NCBI GenBank assembly: GCA_947631375.1
Contig: CANRLD010000035.1
Coordinates: 1 to 12,826 of the forward strand
Direction of reading: 5' to 3'
DNA from: an uncultured Methylophaga sp.
Lineage (GTDB): Bacteria; Pseudomonadota; Gammaproteobacteria; Nitrosococcales; Methylophagaceae
DNA length: 12,826 bases
A program made the position numbers and the translations under genes. Shown piece by piece: positions 5,964-12,543 of the stretch. The notes under the pieces were generated by a model. It was not told the DNA's origin. It ran no database searches and saw only the letters and a program-made list of their open reading frames with translations. Every line of letters begins with the position of its first letter. Positions within the stretch are counted from its first letter, which is position 1.

Positions 5964-6794
5964 ATGACACAAATAATTATTCAAGGACCGCAACTGACTC
6001 GCGAAATGGCAGCTGACATTGCGAAAAACCTGGCGGGTGTTCTTGACTGGCGCGATAGTTATGCCGTGATAACAAATACCCGGCATGCTGCATTGACCAT
6101 GTTGAGACAGCAGTTTCCGGTGGATATTAATGTGTTGCCAACAGAGTTTGAGGCCGAGCACTGCCGGTTAATTGTGATGGATATGGATTCCACGTTAATC
6201 AGTATCGAATGTGTGGATGAAATTGCCGACTTTCTGAATGTTAAACCCCAGGTCGCCGCGATTACCCAAGCCGCTATGCGTGGCGAAATTGATTTTGAGA
6301 CATCATTGAAGCAACGGGTTGCGCTGTTAAAGGGCCTGCCGGTGGACGTGCTGGAACAAGTCTATAATGAGCGACTGACGCTTAGCCCCGGAGCAGAGCT
6401 AATGTTGGAAACAGTGCAGCAGGCGGGTATTAAAACGGCAGTGGTTTCAGGTGGCTTTACCTTTTTCACCGATCGGCTCAAACAACGTTTAAAGCTGGAC
6501 TTTAGTCAGGCCAACATCCTGGCCGAAGAGAATGGCTATTTGACCGGTGAGGTTGTGGGCGCAATTTGTGGCGCTCAAACCAAAGCAGATTTTTTGCTGG
6601 CGCGCTGTACGGAGTTGCAGATAGATCCCCAGCAGGTGATTGCGATAGGCGATGGTGCCAATGACTTATTGATGATGGCGGAAGCCGGTCTGAGCGTGGC
6701 CTATCATGCCAAACCCAAAGTACAAAGCGCCGCAGACACGGTATTGAATTATTGTGGTCTGGATGGTGTATTAGGACTCTTGCAACGCGCCTGA
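5964..6794 (+). CDS. serB: Phosphoserine phosphatase
   Basis: Last step of serine synthesis: dephosphorylates O-phospho-L-serine in the cytoplasm. It is a HAD-superfamily enzyme with all motifs: DMDST at 73-77 (nucleophile Asp73, acid/base Asp75), SGG at 162-164 followed by FTFFTD, Lys207 as the motif III Lys, and GDGAND at 229-234. At 276 residues it is shorter than E. coli SerB (322), because the region before the catalytic core is only about 70 residues; the catalytic part is full length. The ATG at 5964 has a modest GGA-containing site about 7 bases upstream. A long hairpin lies between it and ppa, and I see no good promoter in the 22 bases after the hairpin. serB may therefore depend on read-through from ppa or on a promoter I did not recognise. 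Confidence 0.95.
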   Translation: MTQIIIQGPQLTREMAADIAKNLAGVLDWRDSYAVITNTRHAALTMLRQQFPVDINVLPTEFEAEHCRLIVMDMDSTLISIECVDEIADFLNVKPQVAAITQAAMRGEIDFETSLKQRVALLKGLPVDVLEQVYNERLTLSPGAELMLETVQQAGIKTAVVSGGFTFFTDRLKQRLKLDFSQANILAEENGYLTGEVVGAICGAQTKADFLLARCTELQIDPQQVIAIGDGANDLLMMAEAGLSVAYHAKPKVQSAADTVLNYCGLDGVLGLLQRA

Positions 6795-6819
6795 AGAGGG
6801 GCGTAACCTTGAATTAACA

Positions 6820-6837
6820 GCAGATGCCCCCATCTGC
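6820..6837. repeat. 7-bp perfect inverted repeat upstream of grxD
   Basis: GCAGATG and CATCTGC flank CCCC in the 73-base gap between serB and grxD. No T-run follows on either strand, so it is a poor terminator. It could be an operator or a leader hairpin, or have no role. Confidence 0.35.
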
Positions 6838-6867
6838 AAATCTTACTTAACCAGAGAGGTAACAACG

Positions 6868-7179
6868 ATGGATGTTATGGAACGTATCAAACAGGCGATT
6901 GAATCAAATCCCATCATTTTATTTATGAAAGGAACGCCTGAATTCCCCCAATGTGGTTTTTCCAGTCGTTCATCACAAGCGTTGTCCGCGTGTGGTTCAG
7001 AGTTTGCTTATGTCAATGTACTGGCAGATCCGGATGTTCGCGCTAATTTGCATCGTTATGCTGACTGGCCAACTTTCCCGCAACTCTATATTAACGGCGA
7101 GTTAGTCGGCGGCTGCGATATCATTATGGAACTGTATGAGAGCGGTGAACTCAAACAGATGGTTGATAAGGCGAGTTGA
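6868..7179 (+). CDS. grxD: Monothiol glutaredoxin, Grx4 type
   Basis: A 103-residue CGFS glutaredoxin that binds and hands on [2Fe-2S] clusters with glutathione, often together with BolA-type proteins. The active site CGFS is at 29-32, preceded by Lys21 in FMKGTP. Glutathione-binding elements are WPTFPQLY at 67-74 and GGCDI at 81-85. Length and order match E. coli GrxD (about 115), trimmed mainly at the C-terminus. A good AGAGAGGT site lies before the ATG. Its TGA stop overlaps the extreme upstream in-frame start of clpS and lies 8 bases before the ATG I favour for clpS, so the three genes grxD-clpS-clpA probably form one transcript. No BolA gene is present in the window. Confidence 0.96.
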   Translation: MDVMERIKQAIESNPIILFMKGTPEFPQCGFSSRSSQALSACGSEFAYVNVLADPDVRANLHRYADWPTFPQLYINGELVGGCDIIMELYESGELKQMVDKAS

Positions 7180-7187
7180 TTTTTGCT

Positions 7188-7514
7188 ATGGCAGAAAAAC
7201 ATGATTCCGATTGGTCGGCCGGGCACGGTTTTGCGGTCGCACCTTCGAAACCTGAATTAAAGCAACCACCGAAATATCGGGTGATCATGATGAATGATGA
7301 TTACACACCGATGGACTTTGTGGTTGAGGTATTGGAAACATTGTTTGATATGGGGCGTGAACGTGCAACGCGAACGATGTTACAGGTACACACAGAAGGA
7401 CAGGCTTTGTGCGGCGTATTTACCTTCGAGATTGCCGAAGCCAAAGTAGAGCAAGTGAACAGTTATGCCCAAAGGCATGGGCATCCTTTACAGTGCACCA
7501 TGGAACAGGAATAA
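7188..7514 (+). CDS. clpS: ATP-dependent Clp protease adaptor ClpS
   Basis: Adaptor that delivers N-degron substrates (N-terminal Leu, Phe, Tyr or Trp) to ClpAP and blocks other ClpA substrates. From the ATG it has 108 residues, as in E. coli (106). A flexible N-terminal extension of about 28 residues is followed by the core YRVIMMNDDYTPMDFVVEVL. Residues for the N-degron pocket are present: Asn36, Asp37 and His68. The ClpA-facing part, CGVFTFEIAEAKVEQVN, is conserved. An in-frame TTG at 7176 would add four residues and overlap the grxD stop as TTGA, with AAGG only 4 bases before it; the ATG at 7188 has a weak site. I keep the ATG, without certainty. clpA follows after 32 bases. Confidence 0.94.
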   Translation: MAEKHDSDWSAGHGFAVAPSKPELKQPPKYRVIMMNDDYTPMDFVVEVLETLFDMGRERATRTMLQVHTEGQALCGVFTFEIAEAKVEQVNSYAQRHGHPLQCTMEQE

Positions 7515-7546
7515 GATGGCTGCAATGACAATAGGCGGATGGCAAT

Positions 7547-9796
7547 ATGCTGAGCAAAGAACTTGAACACACGCTAAGTCAGGCATTCAATTATGCCCGG
7601 CAACGCTCCCATGAGTTTTCAACCGTTGAGCATTTATTACTGGCACTACTGGAAAATGGCCAGGCCCTGGCAGTACTCAAAGCCTGTGAGGTGGACATCA
7701 ATGTATTGCGGCAGGATCTGACAGACTTTCTCGCTGATAATCTGCCGACATTGGCGGAAGACAGTGATCGTGAAACACAGCCCACACTGGCTTTTCAACG
7801 GATTTTGCAGCGTGCAGTGATGCATGTTCAATCTTCTGGCGGTGAAGAGGTGACAGGGGCGAATGTGCTGGTGTCAATTTTCTCCGAACAACAATCCCAG
7901 GCGGTTTATTTGTTACAAAAGCAGGATGTCAGCCGTCTGGATGTGGTTAATGCCATCAGTCATGGTGGTATTGAAAGCCTGACCGAAGAAAGCAAAAGCG
8001 AACAGGTGGAAAGCGAAGAGGGTGCGTCCGATAGTAAAAGCCCGCTTGCCTTGTATGCCACTAACCTGAATGCGGAAGCAAAACTGGGGCGGATCGATCC
8101 GCTGATTGGTCGGGCGGCAGAGATTGAGCGTACTTTGCAGGTGTTATGCCGTCGCCGTAAAAACAACCCATTGTATGTTGGTGAAGCCGGCGTAGGAAAA
8201 ACAGCATTGGCAGAAGGGCTTGCCAAGCGCATTGTTGACGGTAACGTACCGGAAGTATTGGAAGATGCAGTCGTCTATTCATTGGATATGGGCGCGCTGG
8301 TTGCCGGCACCAAATATCGCGGTGATTTTGAAAAACGGCTGAAAGCCTTGCTGCGGGAAATTAAACAGCAGGAACATGCGATCCTGTTCATTGATGAAAT
8401 CCATACCATGATCGGCGCTGGCAGTGCTGGTAACAGTGCGATGGATGCAGCCAATTTACTGAAACCGCTGCTGGCCAGCGGTGAGCTGAAATGTATTGGC
8501 TCCACGACTTATCAGGAATACCGCTCTATTTTTGAACATGATCGTGCCCTGGCGCGTCGTTTTCAAAAAATAGATGTGCCAGAACCCTCTATTGCTGAAA
8601 CGATTGAAATCCTCAAGGGACTTAAGCCCGGACTGGAATCGCATCACAATGTGCGTTACTCCAATGCCGCAATCGAACAGGCCGCAGAGCTGGCAGCGCG
8701 TCATATTAATGATCGTTATTTGCCTGATAAGGCGATTGACGTACTGGATGAAGTCGGTGCCGCGCAACGTATTCTGCCCAAATCACGGCGCAAGAAAATG
8801 ATTGGGGTGACCGATGTACAGCAGATCGTTGCCAAAATTGCCCGCATTCCGGAAAAAACCGTTAGCCATGCTGACAAAGACAGTTTGCGTAATCTGGAAA
8901 CCAACCTGAAGCATGTTATTTTTGGTCAGGATGCCGCAATATCCGCACTAAGTTCAGCCATTAAAATGGCACGTTCCGGTCTTGGGCATCCGGAAAAACC
9001 GACCGGTGCCTTTTTATTCACCGGCCCGACAGGGGTCGGTAAAACAGAAGTCACCCGCCAATTAGCACATATTCTCGGTGTTGAGCTGATCCGCTTCGAT
9101 ATGTCTGAATATATGGAAGCGCATACTGTCTCGCGGTTAATTGGTGCACCGCCGGGTTATGTGGGCTTTGATCAGGGGGGCTTGCTGACCGATGCCATTA
9201 TCAAACAACCTCACGCGGTGCTATTGCTGGATGAGATTGAAAAAGCGCATCCGGACATTTTTAACCTGCTATTGCAGGTGATGGATCACGGCACTCTGAC
9301 TGATAATAACGGCCGCAAAGCCGATTTTCGGCATGTGGTACTGGTGATGACCAGTAACGCTGGCGCGCAGGAAATGAGTCGTAGTTCCATCGGTTTCACC
9401 AAACAGGAACATCACATGGATGGCGCAGAGGCACTGAAACGCGCATTTTCACCAGAATTCCGTAACCGGCTGGATGGCATTATTCAATTCCAGCCGCTCA
9501 GTAAAGAAGCTATTTTGCGCGTGGCGGATAAAGCAGTGCTGGAGTTGGAAATGCTGCTTGAAGATAAAAACGTCACCATCGAAATTGATAATGCGGCGCG
9601 TGAATGGCTGGCAGTACATGGTTATGATGTACAAATGGGCGCAAGACCCATGGCGCGGCTGGTTCAGGAAAAAATCAAACGTCCACTGGCGGATGAACTA
9701 TTGTTTGGCAAGCTCAATGAAGGCGGCCACGTCAGGGTTCGTCTGGAAGACGATGAGCTAGTGCTCGATATCGTCAAAGAAGCAGAGACCGTTTAA
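7547..9796 (+). CDS. clpA: ATP-dependent Clp protease ATP-binding subunit ClpA
   Basis: Hexameric AAA+ unfoldase that feeds substrates to the ClpP peptidase. 749 residues (E. coli 758). Order: N-domain with two repeats (about 1-140) that docks ClpS, an acidic Ser/Glu-rich linker (about 145-165), AAA+ domain 1 with Walker A GEAGVGKT (212-219) and Walker B ILFIDE (279-284), then AAA+ domain 2 with Walker A GPTGVGKT (493-500), Walker B VLLLDE (558-563), and the C-terminal small domain. The tripeptide IGF at 615-617 is the ClpP-binding loop (IGL in E. coli ClpA), so a ClpP partner is expected elsewhere in the genome. A GGCGGA-like site precedes the ATG. It is the last gene of the grxD-clpS-clpA set and is closed by a strong terminator. 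Confidence 0.98.
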   Translation: MLSKELEHTLSQAFNYARQRSHEFSTVEHLLLALLENGQALAVLKACEVDINVLRQDLTDFLADNLPTLAEDSDRETQPTLAFQRILQRAVMHVQSSGGEEVTGANVLVSIFSEQQSQAVYLLQKQDVSRLDVVNAISHGGIESLTEESKSEQVESEEGASDSKSPLALYATNLNAEAKLGRIDPLIGRAAEIERTLQVLCRRRKNNPLYVGEAGVGKTALAEGLAKRIVDGNVPEVLEDAVVYSLDMGALVAGTKYRGDFEKRLKALLREIKQQEHAILFIDEIHTMIGAGSAGNSAMDAANLLKPLLASGELKCIGSTTYQEYRSIFEHDRALARRFQKIDVPEPSIAETIEILKGLKPGLESHHNVRYSNAAIEQAAELAARHINDRYLPDKAIDVLDEVGAAQRILPKSRRKKMIGVTDVQQIVAKIARIPEKTVSHADKDSLRNLETNLKHVIFGQDAAISALSSAIKMARSGLGHPEKPTGAFLFTGPTGVGKTEVTRQLAHILGVELIRFDMSEYMEAHTVSRLIGAPPGYVGFDQGGLLTDAIIKQPHAVLLLDEIEKAHPDIFNLLLQVMDHGTLTDNNGRKADFRHVVLVMTSNAGAQEMSRSSIGFTKQEHHMDGAEALKRAFSPEFRNRLDGIIQFQPLSKEAILRVADKAVLELEMLLEDKNVTIEIDNAAREWLAVHGYDVQMGARPMARLVQEKIKRPLADELLFGKLNEGGHVRVRLEDDELVLDIVKEAETV

Positions 9797-9806
9797 TAAT
9801 ATAAGT

Positions 9807-9836
9807 CCGGTAGCAGTTACTGCTACCGGTTTTTTT
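9807..9836 (+). terminator. Intrinsic terminator after clpA
   Basis: A perfect 9-bp stem (CCGGTAGCA pairing with TGCTACCGG) with a 5-base loop, followed directly by seven T residues. It begins 10 bases after the clpA stop. Confidence 0.92.
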
Positions 9837-10140
9837 ATTCTGCCTGTCGGCATAAATACCACAATTTTTCAAGTCGATACCGCCAAGTTATTCACTCTAT
9901 TTCCTAATTCTTTAGAACTTCATGCAAAGATAACGCTAACTTGCTGATTCCATTGCGCTGCTTTGTAAGTTTATGAAAAGTAAAGATTAATTCAAGTTGG
10001 TTGTTTTTTAACCAATCTGGGCAGAGTGTTTAAATATGAACGGTTTAGCGAGTAACCCCAAAGTTAAACACAGAGTTATCCACAGAAAATGTGAGTAACT
10101 TTTACCGTTTGATGACACAGAAAAAATCGAGCCGAAAGCA
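9837..10140. other. AT-rich gap between convergent clpA and cobO, no gene seen
   Basis: About 300 bases with no credible reading frame and no tRNA-like or riboswitch-like fold that I can see. Contents noted: DnaA-box-like 9-mers at 9888-9896 and clustered at 10064-10098; a 6-bp inverted repeat TTGGTT/AACCAA around a T-rich loop (9997-10015); AACGGT (10039-10044) and its inverted copy ACCGTT (10104-10109) on either side of the cluster; and the possible cobO terminator at the right end. There is no GATC within it. Both flanking genes end here, so ordinary promoters for the neighbours are not expected. Confidence 0.6.
10064..10098. promoter_or_regulatory. Cluster of three DnaA-box-like 9-mers
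   Basis: TTATCCACA at 10076-10084 is a perfect match to the DnaA-box consensus TTATNCACA. TTAAACACA (10064-10072) and, on the minus strand, TTACTCACA (10098-10090) each differ at one position. A further one-mismatch site, TTATTCACT, is at 9888-9896. Starts within the cluster are 12 and 14 bases apart. Binding by DnaA is an inference from the motif; chance or a role unrelated to replication remains possible. Confidence 0.45.
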
Positions 10141-10152
10141 TTAAAGTTCGAT
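10121..10152 (-). terminator. Possible weak terminator of the cobalamin unit
   Basis: On the minus strand, ATCGA near the cobO stop can pair with TCGAT 17 bases later, followed by a run of T (10126-10121). The stem has only 5 bp, with a possible extra pair beyond a mismatch, and it overlaps the last codons of cobO. It is the only candidate seen for ending this transcript. Confidence 0.35.
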
Positions 10153-10749
10153 GCCTTTTTGCGCACGAATACCATCACGAAACGCATGTTTTACATCGTC
10201 AATGCGGCTGACGGTATCAGCAGCCTCAATCACGCTGTCAGGTGCACCACGACCGGTAATAATGACGTGCTGCATGGCTGGGCGGGCGGCAATATCTGCC
10301 AATACTTTTTCAGCGTCGAGATATTTCATTTTCAAGACAATATTCAGCTCATCCAGCAGAATCACGTTGATACTGTCATCCTGTAACATTTGTTTCACAA
10401 GTTCCCAGCCGGCTTCGGCAGACGCTTTATCCTGCTCCAAATTTTGGGTATTCCAGGTAAACCCGTCACCGACCACGTGATAACTGACTTGTTCCGGGAA
10501 GCGGCGATAAAATATTTCTTCACCGGTACTCATCGCGCCTTTGATAAATTGCACGACACCAACCTTCATATCGTGACCCAGCGCTCGGGCAATCATGCCA
10601 AAACCAGATGAACTTTTACCCTTGCCATTACCAGTAATACACAGCAGTAATCCCTTATCTTTGGTGGCTTGCTGGATCTTCTTATCGACCACCTCTTTAT
10701 GACGTTGCATGCGGTCTTTATGGCGTTGGCTTTTAGCTGAGTCAGTCAT
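10141..10749 (-). CDS. cobO: Cob(I)yrinic acid a,c-diamide adenosyltransferase, CobA/CobO/BtuR type
   Basis: Transfers the adenosyl group from ATP to cobalt(I) of corrinoids, giving the coenzyme form. From the ATG at 10749 it has 202 residues (E. coli BtuR 196). A basic N-terminus (RHKDRMQRHKEVVDKK) is followed by the P-loop GNGKGKSS at 40-47, used in the family's unusual ATP binding, VVQFIKG at 65-71, GDGFTWNTQ at 94-102, LLDELNI at 131-137 and ITGRGAPDSVIEAAD at 164-178. The frame stays open 30 codons further upstream, but that part overlaps cobS and looks unlike the family. AGGA lies about 9 bases before the ATG. It is the last gene of the cobU-cobT-cobS-cobO unit, 10 bases after cobS. Confidence 0.95.
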   Translation of the reverse strand: MTDSAKSQRHKDRMQRHKEVVDKKIQQATKDKGLLLCITGNGKGKSSSGFGMIARALGHDMKVGVVQFIKGAMSTGEEIFYRRFPEQVSYHVVGDGFTWNTQNLEQDKASAEAGWELVKQMLQDDSINVILLDELNIVLKMKYLDAEKVLADIAARPAMQHVIITGRGAPDSVIEAADTVSRIDDVKHAFRDGIRAQKGIEL

Positions 10750-10759
10750 AAAAATGTTC

Positions 10760-11485
10760 CTAAGTGAGTACAAAAAATAACAATAATGCGGTTTCCAGTA
10801 ATTCCACCATGGCACCTGCGGTATCACCGGTAAAACCATTTAATCGGCGTTCCATCATATAACGCAGCAGCAGAAATACTAGCAAGGCAAACAGCAGAGC
10901 CATCAGACCAATACTGAATAGCGCCAATAAACTGACCACGAGCAGCAGACGGCGCGTATAAGATGCGGATTGTTGTTGTTTGAGAATGCTACCCAGCCCA
11001 TGGGGGCGAACATAATCGGTTGTCAGAAACAGCAACGGTAAAGCTGTCCGTGCCAGCACCGCCGACCAGATTAAAGCGGCCCAGTTCTGCTGCGTTAATA
11101 AAGCTGTCAACATGACAAATTTGATCAACAACACCAACACAAGCGTAACCACAGCAATGGGGCCGGCCGCCGGATCTTTCATAATGCTCAGTGTTTTCGC
11201 TTTACTAGTGATACCGCCCAGCCAGGCATCGGCGCTATCAGCCAAACCATCCAGATGCAACGCACCGCTGAAGGCAATCCATAGCAATAACAGCAGACTG
11301 GCCGTAACCATTGCCGGTTGTGAACTCAAGCACCAGGCGAGCAGAGCGAGCAAGATGCCGATTAACAAGCCGACCAGCGGATAAAACAAAAGAGAGCGGC
11401 CAATATCCTGTTCCGAGAGTTCCCCCTTTAATCTGACTGGCACAATAGTCAGAAACTGGATGGCTATCAATAATGGTGTCAGCAT
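10760..11485 (-). CDS. cobS: Adenosylcobinamide-GDP ribazoletransferase (cobalamin synthase)
   Basis: Integral inner-membrane enzyme that joins adenosylcobinamide-GDP with alpha-ribazole (phosphate), the last major step of nucleotide-loop assembly. 241 residues, normal for the family (about 247). It shows the N-terminus AIQFLTIVPV (8-17), the acidic motif LHLDGLADSADAW at 77-89, IMKDPAAGP at 101-109 and a C-terminal GFTGDTAGA near 218-226, with several hydrophobic segments between them. Its start codon shares one base with the cobT stop (TGATG), which implies translational coupling. cobO follows after a 10-base gap. The product of cobT in the same unit is a substrate of this enzyme. Confidence 0.95.
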   Translation of the reverse strand: MLTPLLIAIQFLTIVPVRLKGELSEQDIGRSLLFYPLVGLLIGILLALLAWCLSSQPAMVTASLLLLLWIAFSGALHLDGLADSADAWLGGITSKAKTLSIMKDPAAGPIAVVTLVLVLLIKFVMLTALLTQQNWAALIWSAVLARTALPLLFLTTDYVRPHGLGSILKQQQSASYTRRLLLVVSLLALFSIGLMALLFALLVFLLLRYMMERRLNGFTGDTAGAMVELLETALLLFFVLT

Positions 11486-12543
11486 CAGTTTATCGCTCCG
11501 GCAATAGCAGCTTCTTCAAAAGTAGCCATTTGATTGTGCAGGGCACAGGCCATTCGTAATAACGGTACAGCAACAGCGGCGCCGCTGGCTTCGCCCAGTC
11601 GCATATTAAAATCCAGTAAAGGATCGGCTCGCAGGGCTTGTAAAATAACACTGTGGCCGGGTTCAGCACTATGATGGCTGAAGCAGAACCAGTCGCGACT
11701 GCCGGGACAAATACGTTCAGCACATAAAGCGGCAACACTGCTGATAAACCCATCAATCACTACCGGCAAACCAGACTTGGCGCATTGCAGATAGCTACCC
11801 GTCATTGCTGCGATTTCAAAACCACCGAGATAGCGTAAAACCGACAGTGCTGAATCCAGTTGATCATTATGCAATGACAACGATTCACTGATGATACGGG
11901 CTTTATGACGGATGCCATCAGCATTCAAACCAGTGCCGGGACCGGTCAATTGTTCAGCGGGCAGATCCAGCAGGCTGCAGGCCATGGCGCTGGCCGCTGT
12001 GGTATTTCCAATTCCCATATCGCCGGCGATATACAGCTGGATGCCATTTTGCTGGCAGCATTCAACATTTTGTCGACCAATTAACATAGCCTGCTCGCAT
12101 TGTGCTTCGCTCATGGCGGCTTGTTGATGAAAGTTGGCGGTGCCATTAGCGATGCGTTGGTCCTGAACACTTTTTATTTCTTCAAGCGGGATGACCGTCC
12201 CTACATTGATGACATCCAAGGAGGCATTTAATTGTTTTGCCAGTACGCTGATAGCGGCGCCACCAGAAGCAAAGTTGCGGATCATGGCTGCGGTCACCGA
12301 TTGGGGATAGGCAGAAATATTTTCGGCCATCACCCCATGATCAGCGGCATAAACAGTAATATGTACATTGTCCGCTGCTGGTGTTTTGCCTTGCTGAGAG
12401 GCTAACTGCACCGCCAACTGCTCAAGTTTTCCTAGTGAACCCGCGGGTTTGGTGAGCTGGCTTTGCCGGGATAAAGCGTGTTCTGCGGCATGGTTATCCA
12501 GTGCTTTGGGTGGTTGCGATAACCAGCTGGTGAAATCAGACAT
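11485..12543 (-). CDS. cobT: Nicotinate-nucleotide--dimethylbenzimidazole phosphoribosyltransferase
   Basis: Activates the lower-ligand base of cobalamin: transfers phosphoribose from nicotinate mononucleotide to dimethylbenzimidazole, giving alpha-ribazole phosphate. 352 residues, as in Salmonella CobT (about 356). Visible motifs are TKPAGSLGKLE at 31-41, YAADHGV at 65-71, FASGGAAI at 91-98, GDMGIGNTT at 174-182, GPGTGL at 201-206 and RLGEASGAA at 315-323, where Glu318 corresponds to the catalytic Glu317 of Salmonella. The usual GEMGIGNTT has Asp175 in place of Glu here, a conservative change in the active site. The ATG abuts the cobU stop with no gap, and GGAAAG upstream serves as the ribosome-binding site. 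Confidence 0.96.
   Translation of the reverse strand: MSDFTSWLSQPPKALDNHAAEHALSRQSQLTKPAGSLGKLEQLAVQLASQQGKTPAADNVHITVYAADHGVMAENISAYPQSVTAAMIRNFASGGAAISVLAKQLNASLDVINVGTVIPLEEIKSVQDQRIANGTANFHQQAAMSEAQCEQAMLIGRQNVECCQQNGIQLYIAGDMGIGNTTAASAMACSLLDLPAEQLTGPGTGLNADGIRHKARIISESLSLHNDQLDSALSVLRYLGGFEIAAMTGSYLQCAKSGLPVVIDGFISSVAALCAERICPGSRDWFCFSHHSAEPGHSVILQALRADPLLDFNMRLGEASGAAVAVPLLRMACALHNQMATFEEAAIAGAIN

Noticed and set aside
6820..6837. Terminator after serB
   Set aside because: The inverted repeat has a 7-bp stem but no T-run on either strand.
7591..8904. Several open frames of 60-100 codons antisense to clpA
   Set aside because: They mirror codon bias of clpA on the other strand, have no ribosome-binding site or recognisable composition, and the same pattern occurs opposite dinF, cobS and cobT.
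9837..10140. Chromosomal or plasmid replication origin
   Set aside because: Only one perfect DnaA box, no GATC, no iteron array and no dnaA, dnaN, mnmG or rep gene nearby. Kept only as a DnaA-box cluster of unknown role.
9837..10140. Cobalamin riboswitch for the cob genes
   Set aside because: The cob genes are transcribed away from their right-hand end, so this gap is at their 3' side, and no B12-box-like conserved segment was seen.
10750..10839. 30-codon N-terminal extension of CobO
   Set aside because: It overlaps the end of cobS in another frame and has no family similarity; the ATG at 10749 has a ribosome-binding site.
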